A DNA stretch of 64,000 bases from Sphingosinicella sp. (GTDB lineage: Bacteria; Pseudomonadota; Alphaproteobacteria; Sphingomonadales; Sphingomonadaceae), in contig NZ_JACESP010000001.1 of assembly GCF_013911755.1 (NCBI RefSeq), positions 271,420 to 335,419 on the forward strand. Direction: 5' to 3'. Shown here one piece after another: positions 41,766 through 50,410 of the stretch. Numbering within the stretch: the first letter of the stretch is position 1; every line of letters begins with the position of its first letter. The notes beneath the pieces were generated by a model. That model had not been told where the DNA came from. It saw only the letters and a list, made by a program, of their open reading frames with translations, and did not search any database. Both the position numbers and the translations under genes were made by a program.

Positions 41766-43867
41766 GCCTTCATGCGCTCCACGGATGTCACGGCGTCGGT
41801 CGCCCTTAACGCACCGATGATATTCGTGAGATGCGCCAGATTGTCCACCTCGACATCGACCACGAAGGTGTGGAAATCGCGGTCGCGGTGGTGCGTGCGC
41901 ATGTTCACGATGTTGGCGCCCTGCTTTGCAAGCACGCCCGTCATCGTGGCGAGGCTGCCTGTTTCGTTGCGAAGCACCGCGGAAAGCCGCACGACCGCGC
42001 CGTCATTGTCGTCGCCCCAACCAAGATCGAGCCATTCGCGCCCGTCCGCGTCGGCGAGCGTTGAGCAGTCGATCGTGTGCACGTCGATGCTGCCGCTCTG
42101 GCGCCGGATGCCGATGATGCGGTCGCCGGGGATCGGGCTGCAGCACTGAGCGAGATGCACTGAAACGCCGGGCGTGAGACCCTTGATCGAAAGCTTCGCC
42201 TTGGGGTTGCGCTTCGCCCGCCGCTTGGCGCGCGCGTTTAGGATGCGCCCCGGCAGCAGCGCGTCGATCACGGCGTCGTCCTCGATCCGGTGCGCGGCAA
42301 GCCCCATTACAAGGTCGTCGCGATCCTGCAGGCCGAGGCGGCCGAGCGCATCCGTGATCGCGGTGTCGTTCAGCTTCACGTCGAGCCGCTTGATGATATC
42401 GGCAAGCAGGCGTTCGCCGAGAGCGGCCTGTTCCTCGTGCTCCTTGTGGCGAATGAAGCGGCGGATCGCGGCGCGCGCCTTTGCCGTCACCACGAAGCTC
42501 TCCCACGTCGCGTCGGGCTGCTGGCGGGCGGAGCGCAGGATTTCCACCTGGTCGCCGTTCGCAAGCGTCGTGCGCAGCGGCACGACGCGCCCGTTCACCT
42601 TGGCGCCCACGGTTGTTTCGCCGATCTTCGAATGCACTGCATAGGCGAAATCCACCGGCGTCGCGCCGCGGGGCAACTGGATCAGTTCGCCCTTGGGGGT
42701 GAAGCAGAACACCTGGTCCTGATAGAGGCCGAGCTTGGCGTTCTCCATCAGCTCTTCGGGGCTTCCCGCCTGATCCAGGATTTCGAGAAGGTCGGAAAGC
42801 CAAGGGTAACGCTCGGAAGCGCGCGCGTTTTCGTCCTGCTTGTAGGCCCAGTGGGCGGCAAGGCCCATTTCGGCCTGTTCGTGCATCCCGCGCGTGCGGA
42901 TCTGGATTTCCACGCGCATCTGTTCGCCGTGGATGATCGTGGTGTGCAGCGAGCGGTAACCATTGCGCTTGGGCGTCGAGATGAAATCCTTGAACCGCCC
43001 CGGTACCATCGGCCAGCGCTGGTGGATGACACCGAGCGCACGGTAGCAGTCGTCCGGCCGGTTCACGATCACGCGGAACGCAATCACGTCCGAAAGCTGC
43101 TCGAACGGGATGTGCCGTTCCTGCATCTTGCGCCAGATCGAAAACGGCCGCTTCTCGCGTCCTGCCACATCGGCATCGACACCGTGGCTGCCGAGCACGT
43201 CCTTGATCTCCGTGCTGATCCGCGTCAGCTGGTCGCCACCCGCGGCGCGCAGGCGTTCGAGCCGGGTGGTGATGGACTGGTAGGCTTCCGGTTCCAGCTC
43301 CCGGAACGAGACCTGCTTCATCTCGTCCATGAACTCGTACATGCCGATCCGCTCGGCGAGCGGCGCGTAAATGTCCATGGTTTCGCGGGCGATGCGTTTG
43401 CGCTTCTCCGGGTCCTTGATGAAGTGCAGCGTGCGCATGTTGTGCAGCCGGTCGGCGAGCTTCACCAGCAGCACGCGAATGTCGTCGGACATCGCGAGCA
43501 GGAACTTGCGGAAATTCTCGGCGGCGCGCTCGCTTTCGGTCTGCGCCTCGATGCGGGAGAGCTTGGTCACGCCGTCCACGAGCCGCGCGACGTTTTTGCC
43601 AAAGAGCGCCTCGACCTCTTCCGGTGTCGCGACCGTATCTTCCAGCGTGTCGTGCAGAATGGCGGTGGCGATCGTCTCGTCGTCGAGCTTCAGGTCGGTC
43701 AGGATGCCCGCCACCTCGATGGGGTGCGAGAAATAGGGGTCGCCACTCGCGCGAAGCTGGCTGCCGTGCGCCTTCACGGAAAACACATAGGCGCGGTTCA
43801 GCAAATCCTCGTCCGCGCTGGGATCGTAGGCCTTTACCTTCTCGACAAGTTCGAACTGCCTGAGCAC
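41762..43867 (-). CDS. rsh: Bifunctional (p)ppGpp synthetase/hydrolase (Rel/SpoT homologue)
   Basis: A 701-residue RSH protein. The hydrolase domain keeps its HD motif ([12 protein letters not shown]) and HPIEVAGIL; the synthetase domain has [20 protein letters not shown] and the DVIAFRVIV strand. TGS ([24 protein letters not shown]), zinc-finger-like ([11 protein letters not shown]) and ACT ([21 protein letters not shown]) domains follow. With both activities intact it can make and break (p)ppGpp, as in other alphaproteobacteria with one long RSH. It heads the operon rsh-pyrE-pdxJ-acpS-lepB. rpoZ, its usual neighbour, is 3 kb away. Confidence 0.96.
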   Translation of the reverse strand: MLRQFELVEKVKAYDPSADEDLLNRAYVFSVKAHGSQLRASGDPYFSHPIEVAGILTDLKLDDETIATAILHDTLEDTVATPEEVEALFGKNVARLVDGVTKLSRIEAQTESERAAENFRKFLLAMSDDIRVLLVKLADRLHNMRTLHFIKDPEKRKRIARETMDIYAPLAERIGMYEFMDEMKQVSFRELEPEAYQSITTRLERLRAAGGDQLTRISTEIKDVLGSHGVDADVAGREKRPFSIWRKMQERHIPFEQLSDVIAFRVIVNRPDDCYRALGVIHQRWPMVPGRFKDFISTPKRNGYRSLHTTIIHGEQMRVEIQIRTRGMHEQAEMGLAAHWAYKQDENARASERYPWLSDLLEILDQAGSPEELMENAKLGLYQDQVFCFTPKGELIQLPRGATPVDFAYAVHSKIGETTVGAKVNGRVVPLRTTLANGDQVEILRSARQQPDATWESFVVTAKARAAIRRFIRHKEHEEQAALGERLLADIIKRLDVKLNDTAITDALGRLGLQDRDDLVMGLAAHRIEDDAVIDALLPGRILNARAKRRAKRNPKAKLSIKGLTPGVSVHLAQCCSPIPGDRIIGIRRQSGSIDVHTIDCSTLADADGREWLDLGWGDDNDGAVVRLSAVLRNETGSLATMTGVLAKQGANIVNMRTHHRDRDFHTFVVDVEVDNLAHLTNIIGALRATDAVTSVERMKA

Positions 43868-44068
43868 ACGCGCCTTTCTTTCATCCTCCCGTCACTATTT
43901 GGGGGCATGGGGCGGTGCGGGGCAAGGGGAGAGTTGATCGTTTTATGCGGCAGACGCTTTCATCGGCAAGTGCGTGTTGCGCAGGACGTTTCTGACTTTC
44001 AGCTCTTGAGTTCGCAGCGTCCTCTGTCGTTTTGTGTGAAACAGTGTTGTTCGGGGGAAAACAGAGAA
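43868..44068. other. 201-base divergent gap between rsh and the S9 peptidase gene
   Basis: It must hold promoters for both directions. A G-rich stretch lies at 43911-43935 and a 6-base inverted repeat AGGACG/CGTCCT at 43981-43986 and 44018-44023. I see no RNA gene and no strong promoter hexamers. Confidence 0.5.
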
Positions 44069-46018
44069 ATGCAATTTCATTTCTCAAAAGTAACGCTGGC
44101 GATTTTCCTGTCTTTACTCGCGGCACGGTTCGCCGTCGCGGCTCCGCCACCCGTCGAGATCTATGGGCAATTGCCCGGCTTCGAGATGGCTGCGATTTCC
44201 GGTTCCGGTGAACGCATCGCAGTTGTCGGCGTTGCCGCCGACGCGCGCAGGCTGATGGTTGTCGACAGGAACAACCAGCTCCTGCTCGCGGTGCCCCTGG
44301 GCGATAACAAGCTGCGCGATGTGTACTGGGCCGGGGAAGACCGGCTCCTGCTCGAAACGAGCCACACGGTTGATCTGGGGCCGAATTTTACGGCGGCACA
44401 GGCCGAACTCTCCTCAATCACCGTCGTGCCGCTGAATGGCGGCGCGGTCTGGAACATTTTCGACAAAACCAGGGAGATCACCGGCGGCGTTCGCGGATAT
44501 TACGGGGCGATCGAAAAGCAGGGGCGCTGGTACGGCTATTTCGGCGGTATAACGCTCGCCGGCAATTCGCGGGATGGGCTTCACCTCGGAAACACATCGC
44601 CCGAGCTCTACGAAGTCGATCTGGAGACTGGCAGGCCCAGCCGGGTTGCGCGCCGTACCAACGGCCCGGAAACGTACCGGCGCTGGCTGCTCGATGAAAA
44701 CGGCGCGGTGGCGGCGACGCTGGATTTCTCATCGCGGCAAGGCGACTGGCAGATCAAAACACCCGACAATCGCACGATCGTTTCTGGCAGGGCGCCTTTC
44801 GGAGATGTCGGCCTCGTGGGTCTCGGCAGTACGGCCGGCACGCTGGTTTACCGGATCGTCGACGAGGAAACAGGCGATCCGCGCTGGATCGAGCAGCCCT
44901 TGGCGGGCGGGCAGGGCAAGGAAATCACGTTTGGCGAGCAGGCGCGATGGCGGCTCACCGACAGGCGTACGCGCAGGATTATCGGGCATGTCGTCGAAGG
45001 CGACGTGCCGGTGGTGCGCTTCCACGACGCCCAGCGCGAAAAGGCGATGGAAGCGACGCGGAAGGCCTTTTCCGGCAAGCGCGTCGATCTCATCGACTGG
45101 AACGACGCCTTCGACCGCCTGATCGTGCGCACCGAGGCAACGGGCGAACCGCCGACATGGTGGATCGTCGACATCAAGGGCCGCTCAGCGAAGGTGCTCG
45201 GCGTTTCCTACACGGTCAAACCCGCGGATGTCGGACCCGTGCGAATGGTGTCCTACAAGGCGGGAGACGGGCTCGAGATGGCGGGTGTTCTCACGCTGCC
45301 GCCGCACCGCGAGGCGAAGGCCCTGCCGGTGGTCGTGCTCCCACATGGCGGCCCCGCCTCACGCGACTACCCGGTGTTCGACTGGTGGGCGCAGGCGTTC
45401 GCTTCACGCGGATACGCCGTGTTCCAACCGAATTTCCGCGGCTCGACCGGCCTTGGAACGGACTTTGAGCGGGCAGGGTACGGCGAATGGGGCCGCAAGA
45501 TGCAGACCGACATTTCGGATGGGCTAGCCGAACTCGTGCGGCAGGGGCTCGTCGATCCGAAACGCGCGTGCATCATGGGCGCAAGTTACGGCGGCTATGC
45601 GGCGCTCGCGGGTGTCACGCTCCAGCAGGGGCTCTATCGCTGTGCCGTCTCCGTCGCAGGCGTCAGCGACGTGAAGCGCCTGTATACGACCGAGGCGCGG
45701 GAAAGCGGGTTCAACAAGACCCTGATCCGCTCGCTTAAGGCAGAGATCGGCTTTGGGCGGGATCTCGATGTCGTTTCGCCGCTTCGCCTTGCGGAGCAAG
45801 CGGACGCGCCGGTCCTGCTCGTGCACGGCAAGGACGACACGGTGGTTCTCCACGAGCAGAGTGCGGCGATGCACCGCGCGCTGCAGAGAGCCAAAAGGCC
45901 CGTAGAGTTCGTCACGCTGAAAGGCGAGGATCACTGGCTTTCCAAAAGCGAAACGCGGCTTGCCATGCTGAAGGCTGCGCTTGCTTTCGTCGAGAAACAC
46001 AACCCTCCGACGCCCTGA
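44069..46018 (+). CDS. S9 family (prolyl oligopeptidase-type) secreted peptidase
   Basis: A 649-residue serine peptidase with a Sec signal peptide (LAIFLSLLAARFAVAA). Residues about 30-380 form a weakly conserved beta-propeller-like domain, and residues 390-649 an alpha/beta-hydrolase catalytic domain: GASYGGYAALAG holds the nucleophile, LLVHGKDDTVV the Asp and LKGEDHWLS the His. It would cleave peptides in the periplasm or at the surface. The frame is open over 590 codons upstream, opposite rsh, but similarity starts at ATG 44069. The gene stands alone and converges on the dioxygenase gene. Confidence 0.92.
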   Translation: MQFHFSKVTLAIFLSLLAARFAVAAPPPVEIYGQLPGFEMAAISGSGERIAVVGVAADARRLMVVDRNNQLLLAVPLGDNKLRDVYWAGEDRLLLETSHTVDLGPNFTAAQAELSSITVVPLNGGAVWNIFDKTREITGGVRGYYGAIEKQGRWYGYFGGITLAGNSRDGLHLGNTSPELYEVDLETGRPSRVARRTNGPETYRRWLLDENGAVAATLDFSSRQGDWQIKTPDNRTIVSGRAPFGDVGLVGLGSTAGTLVYRIVDEETGDPRWIEQPLAGGQGKEITFGEQARWRLTDRRTRRIIGHVVEGDVPVVRFHDAQREKAMEATRKAFSGKRVDLIDWNDAFDRLIVRTEATGEPPTWWIVDIKGRSAKVLGVSYTVKPADVGPVRMVSYKAGDGLEMAGVLTLPPHREAKALPVVVLPHGGPASRDYPVFDWWAQAFASRGYAVFQPNFRGSTGLGTDFERAGYGEWGRKMQTDISDGLAELVRQGLVDPKRACIMGASYGGYAALAGVTLQQGLYRCAVSVAGVSDVKRLYTTEARESGFNKTLIRSLKAEIGFGRDLDVVSPLRLAEQADAPVLLVHGKDDTVVLHEQSAAMHRALQRAKRPVEFVTLKGEDHWLSKSETRLAMLKAALAFVEKHNPPTP

Positions 46019-46043
46019 AATGGGCTGCTGCGCTTGAAGGACG

Positions 46044-46862
46044 TTAGGAGAAACGAAAGCCAGAGATCGCGGTTTCGAGAACCTGCTCCCGATAATCGCT
46101 CCGGCCCGGCCTATCCGATGCGCCGGCCGCGACCATAAGCGGGATCAGGTGCTCCTCGCGCGGGTGGCTGGCGCGGGCCGCGGGGGCGTCTTCCCAGCGG
46201 GTAAGCTCTGCGGCGCGGATATCTGCATCCGCTTCCACGGCCCTGGTCAGCCAGGCGTCGAATGCATCCGAAGGCGCGGTGAAGCGCGGGTCGCCGTAGC
46301 CGCGCATATTGTGGAAGCTCATGCCCGAGCCAATGATGAGCACGCCCTCATCGCGCAAAGGGGCGAGCGCGGGGCCCGCTGCGAGGTGAAGCGCGGGATC
46401 GAGGCCGCGATCGATCGACATTTCGACGACCGGTATCGCTGCGTCCGGGAAGGCCACCTTCAGCGGAATGAAGACGCCGTGATCGAGCCCGCGCGCTGCA
46501 TCGATGCTCGCCGGCAGACGGGCGTCGCGAAACAGCGCCGTAGCGCGCGCCGCGAGCGTGGGGTCGCCCGGCGCGTCGTAGCGTAGTTCATAGGTGTGCG
46601 GCGGGAAGTTGTAATAGTCGTACACCAGCGCCGGATGTTCAGCCCCCGTGAAGGCGAATCCTTCTGTCTCCCAATGGCCGGAAACGACGAGAATGGCACG
46701 GGGCCTTGCGGGCAGGGTTGCCGCGATGCCCCGGAGATACGCCTCCATACCGCGCCAGATGCCGCGCGGGTCGTCCATGAAGAAGCACGGGCCGCCGCCG
46801 TGCGGAATGAACAATGCGGGCTGTTTACTGTCGTGCATGAACGCGATGTGGGGCGCGGGCAC
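46044..46862 (-). CDS. DODA-type extradiol ring-opening dioxygenase family protein
   Basis: A 272-residue class III extradiol dioxygenase homologue (YgiD/4,5-DOPA dioxygenase type). The metal ligands are visible in LFIPHGGGPC, VVSGHWETEGFAF and LDHGVFIPLK, with GSGMSFHNMRGYG typical of the group. Natural substrate in bacteria is usually unknown; catechol-like compounds are plausible. Start at 46862 or the second Met (MHDSKQ, 46838), where the conserved part begins. It is monocistronic, between the S9 peptidase (convergent) and rpoZ (same strand, 113 bases upstream). Confidence 0.9.
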   Translation of the reverse strand: MPAPHIAFMHDSKQPALFIPHGGGPCFFMDDPRGIWRGMEAYLRGIAATLPARPRAILVVSGHWETEGFAFTGAEHPALVYDYYNFPPHTYELRYDAPGDPTLAARATALFRDARLPASIDAARGLDHGVFIPLKVAFPDAAIPVVEMSIDRGLDPALHLAAGPALAPLRDEGVLIIGSGMSFHNMRGYGDPRFTAPSDAFDAWLTRAVEADADIRAAELTRWEDAPAARASHPREEHLIPLMVAAGASDRPGRSDYREQVLETAISGFRFS

Positions 46863-46927
46863 GGCTTTGCAAAGCGCCGATTTCGCAAACCGGGGTTGCG
46901 CGGCCGGTAACGCTGCGCCTGAAACGA

Positions 46928-46954
46928 AAACGGCGGGGAAGACCCCCGCCGTTT
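46928..46954 (-). terminator. Terminator after rpoZ
   Basis: An 11-base perfect stem AAACGGCGGGG/CCCCGCCGTTT with a 5-base loop lies 22 bases after the rpoZ stop. On the minus strand TCGTTTC follows, a weak T-tract. Confidence 0.75.
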
Positions 46955-46975
46955 CAGTTCATTGTTTGCGCCCGA

Positions 46976-47317
46976 TCAGTCGTAGTCGGGAACGATCGGC
47001 GTCGGCTTGGGCGGCGCGGCGGCGGTGAGGCGGAGCGCTTCGGCGCTCTCGGCGAGGCTGCCGATCTCGTCCACCGTGTCTTCGTCGTCCATGATTACGC
47101 GCTGCATGCCCGAAACCAGCGCTTCGTTCAGCTGCACCGGCTTCACGGTTTCCTCGGCGATCTCGCGCAGCGCGACGACCGGATTCTTGTCGCGGTCGCG
47201 ATCGATGGTCAGTTCCGCGCCGCTCGAAATCTGGCGCGCGCGCTGGCCTGCGAGCAGCACGAGTTCGAAACGGTTGGGAACCTTGTCTACGCAATCTTCG
47301 ACGGTGACGCGCGCCAT
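46976..47317 (-). CDS. rpoZ: DNA-directed RNA polymerase omega subunit
   Basis: A 113-residue omega subunit that helps fold beta-prime and is one binding site of (p)ppGpp. It begins [29 protein letters not shown] and keeps [20 protein letters not shown] 47317 is the normal start; the open frame upstream has no similarity. It is not adjacent to rsh here, although both are in the window 3 kb apart. A terminator hairpin follows. Confidence 0.97.
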   Translation of the reverse strand: MARVTVEDCVDKVPNRFELVLLAGQRARQISSGAELTIDRDRDKNPVVALREIAEETVKPVQLNEALVSGMQRVIMDDEDTVDEIGSLAESAEALRLTAAAPPKPTPIVPDYD

Positions 47318-47455
47318 CGGGCAAACTCCAGCAAAAATCGGGAAATTCGTAAGGGCCGCGATGTAGGCGCGCGCGCAACAGGAGTCAAGGAAAAGCCCCG
47401 ATCCCGATGTTTCGGTACATTGCACGGCCCGCCCCGGATGCTATGCGAAAGGCGG

Positions 47456-48016
47456 ATGTCGACCCTCGAAATCATCGCTGCCCTGCTCGGCCTTGCCAAT
47501 GTCGCGCTCGTCGTCCGGCGCAGCGTGTGGAACTATCCGTTCGGCATTGCGATGGTCAGCCTCTATGCGGTCGTGTTCTACGAGGCGCAGCTCTACAGCG
47601 ACGCGCTGCTGCAGATTTTCTTCCTTGTTCTCAATGTCTACGGCTGGGTCAGCTGGCGGCGCGTGCAGCAGCGCGATACCGTTCCTGTGCGCTGGATGGG
47701 GTTTCGCGGCAACGCCGTGGTGATTGCCGTCACGGCGGTGCTCTGGTTCCTGTGGTCGAGCGTGATGCACCGTTTCACGGATGCCGCAGCGCCCTATGTC
47801 GACGGCGCCGTCGCTTGTCTCAGCGTGGCCGGACAGATCCTCATGGTGCGGCGCTTCGTCGAGAACTGGATTTACTGGATCGTGGTCAACATGCTCGCGA
47901 TCGGGCTGTTCTGGTGGCGCGATCTTCCAGTCACGTCGGCGCTTTACACCGTGTTCCTGGGCCTCGCCTTCGCCGGGCTTTTCCAGTGGCGCCGCGCCGC
48001 GGCGGTGGCGGCATGA
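47456..48016 (+). CDS. pnuC: Nicotinamide riboside transporter PnuC
   Basis: A 186-residue membrane protein with about seven hydrophobic segments. PnuC features are RRSVWNYPFGIAMVSLYAVVFYEAQLYSDALLQIFF (with the WNYPFG motif) and VYGWVSW, then WIYWIVVNMLAIGLFWWR. It facilitates uptake of nicotinamide riboside. ATG 47456 is 9 bases after AAAGG. The kinase gene downstream overlaps by 4 bases and would trap the imported riboside by phosphorylation. No riboswitch is obvious in the 138-base upstream gap. Confidence 0.95.
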   Translation: MSTLEIIAALLGLANVALVVRRSVWNYPFGIAMVSLYAVVFYEAQLYSDALLQIFFLVLNVYGWVSWRRVQQRDTVPVRWMGFRGNAVVIAVTAVLWFLWSSVMHRFTDAAAPYVDGAVACLSVAGQILMVRRFVENWIYWIVVNMLAIGLFWWRDLPVTSALYTVFLGLAFAGLFQWRRAAAVAA

Positions 48017-48549
48017 AGCGGCCCGCGAACGTCGTTCTGCACGGCCCCGAAAGCACGGGGAAGTCCACGCTCGGTGCCCGGCTCGCGGCGCACTACGACA
48101 CGCGGCTGGTGCCCGAATACGGGCGGCTTTACTGCGAGGTGCGTGGCAGCGAAACCGATGCCGACGATCTCGTTTCCATCATGCACGGCCACGTCGCGCT
48201 CACGGAGGCGGCGCGGGAGCAGGCGGCGGAGCGCGGCGCGCGCCTCATCATCTCCGATACCGATCCGCTGATGACGGCGGCGTGGGCCCTGATGGGGCTT
48301 GGGCAGCGGCTTCCCGCGCTCGATGACTTCACTGATGTCGGCGATCTTTACCTGCTGATGGCGGACGATATCTCGTGGGTCGATGATGGCATCCGCCTGC
48401 ACCGCACGCCGGAGGCACGCGCGCATTTCATGGCGCTGTCGCGGGCGGAACTGGAGCGCCGCGCGGTGCCGTGGGTGCTCGTTTCCGGTGATGCCGAGCA
48501 GCGGTTCGCCGCGGCGGTCGCGGCGATCGCGTCCGCCGGGATCGCATGA
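48013..48549 (+). CDS. NadR-like AAA-type ribosylnicotinamide kinase
   Basis: A 178-residue P-loop kinase matching the C-terminal kinase domain of NadR: VVLHGPESTGKSTLGARLA (Walker A), RLVPEYGRLYCE and LIISDTDPLMTAAW. It lacks the NMN adenylyltransferase domain and DNA-binding domain of enterobacterial NadR. Partnered with PnuC (4-base overlap), it should phosphorylate nicotinamide riboside to NMN. It overlaps the pseudouridine synthase gene by 4 bases. Together with nadE at 20699 it shows both salvage and late de novo steps of NAD synthesis in the window. Confidence 0.9.
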   Translation: MKRPANVVLHGPESTGKSTLGARLAAHYDTRLVPEYGRLYCEVRGSETDADDLVSIMHGHVALTEAAREQAAERGARLIISDTDPLMTAAWALMGLGQRLPALDDFTDVGDLYLLMADDISWVDDGIRLHRTPEARAHFMALSRAELERRAVPWVLVSGDAEQRFAAAVAAIASAGIA

Positions 48550-49229
48550 CGGCGCTGCCCGTCCTCCACATCGATGCGCACATGCTGGTGATCGACAAGC
48601 CGGCCGGGCTTGCCGTGCATCCGGGGCCGAAGACGCCCCGCAGTCTGGAGGAACGCCTCGGCGAACTCACCTTCGGGTTTCATCGCCTGCCGCAGCCCGC
48701 GCACCGGCTCGACCGCGACACCTCGGGTTGCCTCGTGCTCGCGCGGCACCCCAAGGCCGCGAAGCGCCTTGGTCAATTGTTCGCGGACGGGCGGATCGCC
48801 AAGACCTATCTCGCGCTTCTCGAAGGTGTGCCGGAGGGCGAAGGCCGCATCGACGCGCCGCTCGCCAAGGTTTCGAGCGCGGAGGCGGGTTGGCGCATGG
48901 TTGTCGATCCGGCCGGCAAGCCTGCCGCCACACGCTGGCGCCTGCTCACCGCGCACGAAGGGCAGGCGCTTGTCGCTTTCTTCCCCGAAACCGGCCGCAC
49001 GCACCAGATCCGCGTCCACGCTGCCCACGCGCTCGCGCCGATCGCGGGTGATCCGGTCTATGGCGATGGCGATGGCCCGATGCGGTTGCATTCGGCGGGC
49101 CTCGTCATTCCCTACCGCGACGAAGCACCCGTCTCCGTCAGCGCGCCGCTTCCCGAAGACTGGCCGTTCTGGGCGCGCGAGGCCGCAAATGAGAAGGGGC
49201 CGCCCTTTCGGGCGACCCCTTCCGCGTGA
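48546..49229 (+). CDS. RluA-family RNA pseudouridine synthase
   Basis: A 227-residue pseudouridine synthase without an S4 domain. The catalytic Asp is in PAHRLDRDTSGCLVLA; VIDKPAGLAVHPGP and GRTHQIRVHAAHALAPIAGDPVYG are the other hallmarks. It resembles RluA-type enzymes for 23S rRNA and tRNA but the target cannot be told. It overlaps the NadR-like kinase by 4 bases. A hairpin is encoded by its last codons and probably ends the transcript. Confidence 0.94.
   Translation: MTALPVLHIDAHMLVIDKPAGLAVHPGPKTPRSLEERLGELTFGFHRLPQPAHRLDRDTSGCLVLARHPKAAKRLGQLFADGRIAKTYLALLEGVPEGEGRIDAPLAKVSSAEAGWRMVVDPAGKPAATRWRLLTAHEGQALVAFFPETGRTHQIRVHAAHALAPIAGDPVYGDGDGPMRLHSAGLVIPYRDEAPVSVSAPLPEDWPFWAREAANEKGPPFRATPSA
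49194..49221. terminator. Hairpin overlapping the 3' end of the pseudouridine synthase gene
   Basis: AAGGGG-C-CGCCC-TTTC-GGGCG-A-CCCCTT forms an 11-base stem with one mismatch. It lies inside the last codons of the plus-strand gene and 23 bases after the stop of the convergent PEP-CTERM gene. T-tracts are weak on both strands. Confidence 0.6.
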
Positions 49230-49243
49230 CGAGACTGTAAGTC

Positions 49244-50161
49244 TTAGGCCTTGCGGCGACGACGGGCTGCCCCCAGCCCGAGGACACCGAGACCGAACAG
49301 CGCCAGCGCAGCCGGTTCCGGCACTTCGTCGATCGGCGGCAGGCCGAGACCGGCGAAGCCGTAGCCATACACGGTCTGGCGATCGCTCGCCGTCGTGTAG
49401 GAATAGGCTTCGACATCAACGTCGCCGAACGCTGCCAGCAGCGTGCGAACAGAGAACGCAGCGCCGATGTACGTGGTGAATTCAGCCGATTCACCAACTT
49501 CGAGATCGCCGAAGCCGAAGATGAAGTAGCTGCCCTTGTCACCGATCGAGTCGGAGATGTTGGTGTTGGCCTCCTGCGAACGCGTCACCATCGGGTTCGG
49601 CACGTCGAACGGGTTCGACGACGTGTGCAGGATATTTCCTTCCGGCGCGACGCCCGGAACGTAGATCGACGTGTAGTTGCTGCCGAAATAGCCCGGAGCA
49701 ACGTCCCAATCGAGCGTGCGGGCATAACGCACGTCGGTTGCCGCGGCTGCGCCCGTGTTGGTGATCACCACATCGATCTTGAACAGCGTACCGCCATCCA
49801 CAGCGGAATAGTTGTGAACGATGGTGAGGCCGTTGGACGTCACGACCGTGGACTTGGCGCTGCTCGCCGTCACGTCCGACATTGCCGCCGACGTGAAACC
49901 GGTCGAGCTGCCACCATAAACGTAATGGTTGCCATCGCCGTTGGCAGCCGCACCCCAGCCTTCGCAGAGGCAGCCGCGGTAAATCGCGTCGCCGCCGGTG
50001 TCGCCCGCACCAGCGAGGCGGAAGCCAACGCCGCCCGAACCGAGGCCGCCGTTGTCGAACAGGCCCATGCTGAGGTCGCCGTTGGTGATGGTGGTCGCCT
50101 GGGCGGTGCCCGCAATCGCGAGCGAGGCGCAGGCCGCCAGAATTGAGGTTGTGTAACGCAT
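49244..50161 (-). CDS. PEP-CTERM sorting-domain exported protein
   Basis: A 305-residue exported protein. A Sec signal peptide (ILAACASLAIAGTAQA) is followed by a beta-rich, Gly/Thr/Ser-rich domain and, at the C-terminus, the PEP-CTERM signal: VPEPAALALFGLGVLGLGAARRRRK, i.e. the PEP motif, a short hydrophobic helix and an Arg cluster. Such proteins are cleaved by an exosortase and often belong to exopolysaccharide-producing bacteria. No exosortase is in the window. GAGGGG precedes ATG 50161. A TTGACG-like sequence is upstream but no clear -10. The body domain is not one I recognise. Confidence 0.92.
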   Translation of the reverse strand: MRYTTSILAACASLAIAGTAQATTITNGDLSMGLFDNGGLGSGGVGFRLAGAGDTGGDAIYRGCLCEGWGAAANGDGNHYVYGGSSTGFTSAAMSDVTASSAKSTVVTSNGLTIVHNYSAVDGGTLFKIDVVITNTGAAAATDVRYARTLDWDVAPGYFGSNYTSIYVPGVAPEGNILHTSSNPFDVPNPMVTRSQEANTNISDSIGDKGSYFIFGFGDLEVGESAEFTTYIGAAFSVRTLLAAFGDVDVEAYSYTTASDRQTVYGYGFAGLGLPPIDEVPEPAALALFGLGVLGLGAARRRRKA

Positions 50162-50410
50162 GATCTTATCCCCTCTGTGTTTGTACGCACGTCGGCGGAA
50201 CGCTGCCAAACGGACACAATCGTCAAAACATGGGGAAAGCATAACGCGTGCCAAATCGGCGCGTGCGCGTACAAGTCACGGATTTGGGCCCCGTTTTTCC
50301 ATTTCGAAAGCGGGGCGATCCTTTTGCGTACCTCAGCTGTGTAAAAAACGTCGACAGTGCGCGGCCCCGCGCTTGCCGAAAACCGCGCGCGCCCGTAATT
50401 GGCCTCTCCC
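50162..50410. other. 249-base divergent gap between the PEP-CTERM gene and lepA
   Basis: It holds the promoters of both genes. A GCCCCG/CGGGGC inverted repeat with a 17-base loop lies at 50289-50317. I see no RNA gene or operator. The lepA start has no clear ribosome binding site. Confidence 0.45.

Noticed and set aside
42290-44068. Long N-terminal extension of the S9 peptidase frame
   Set aside because: It lies opposite rsh and shows no similarity; the signal peptide starts at 44069.
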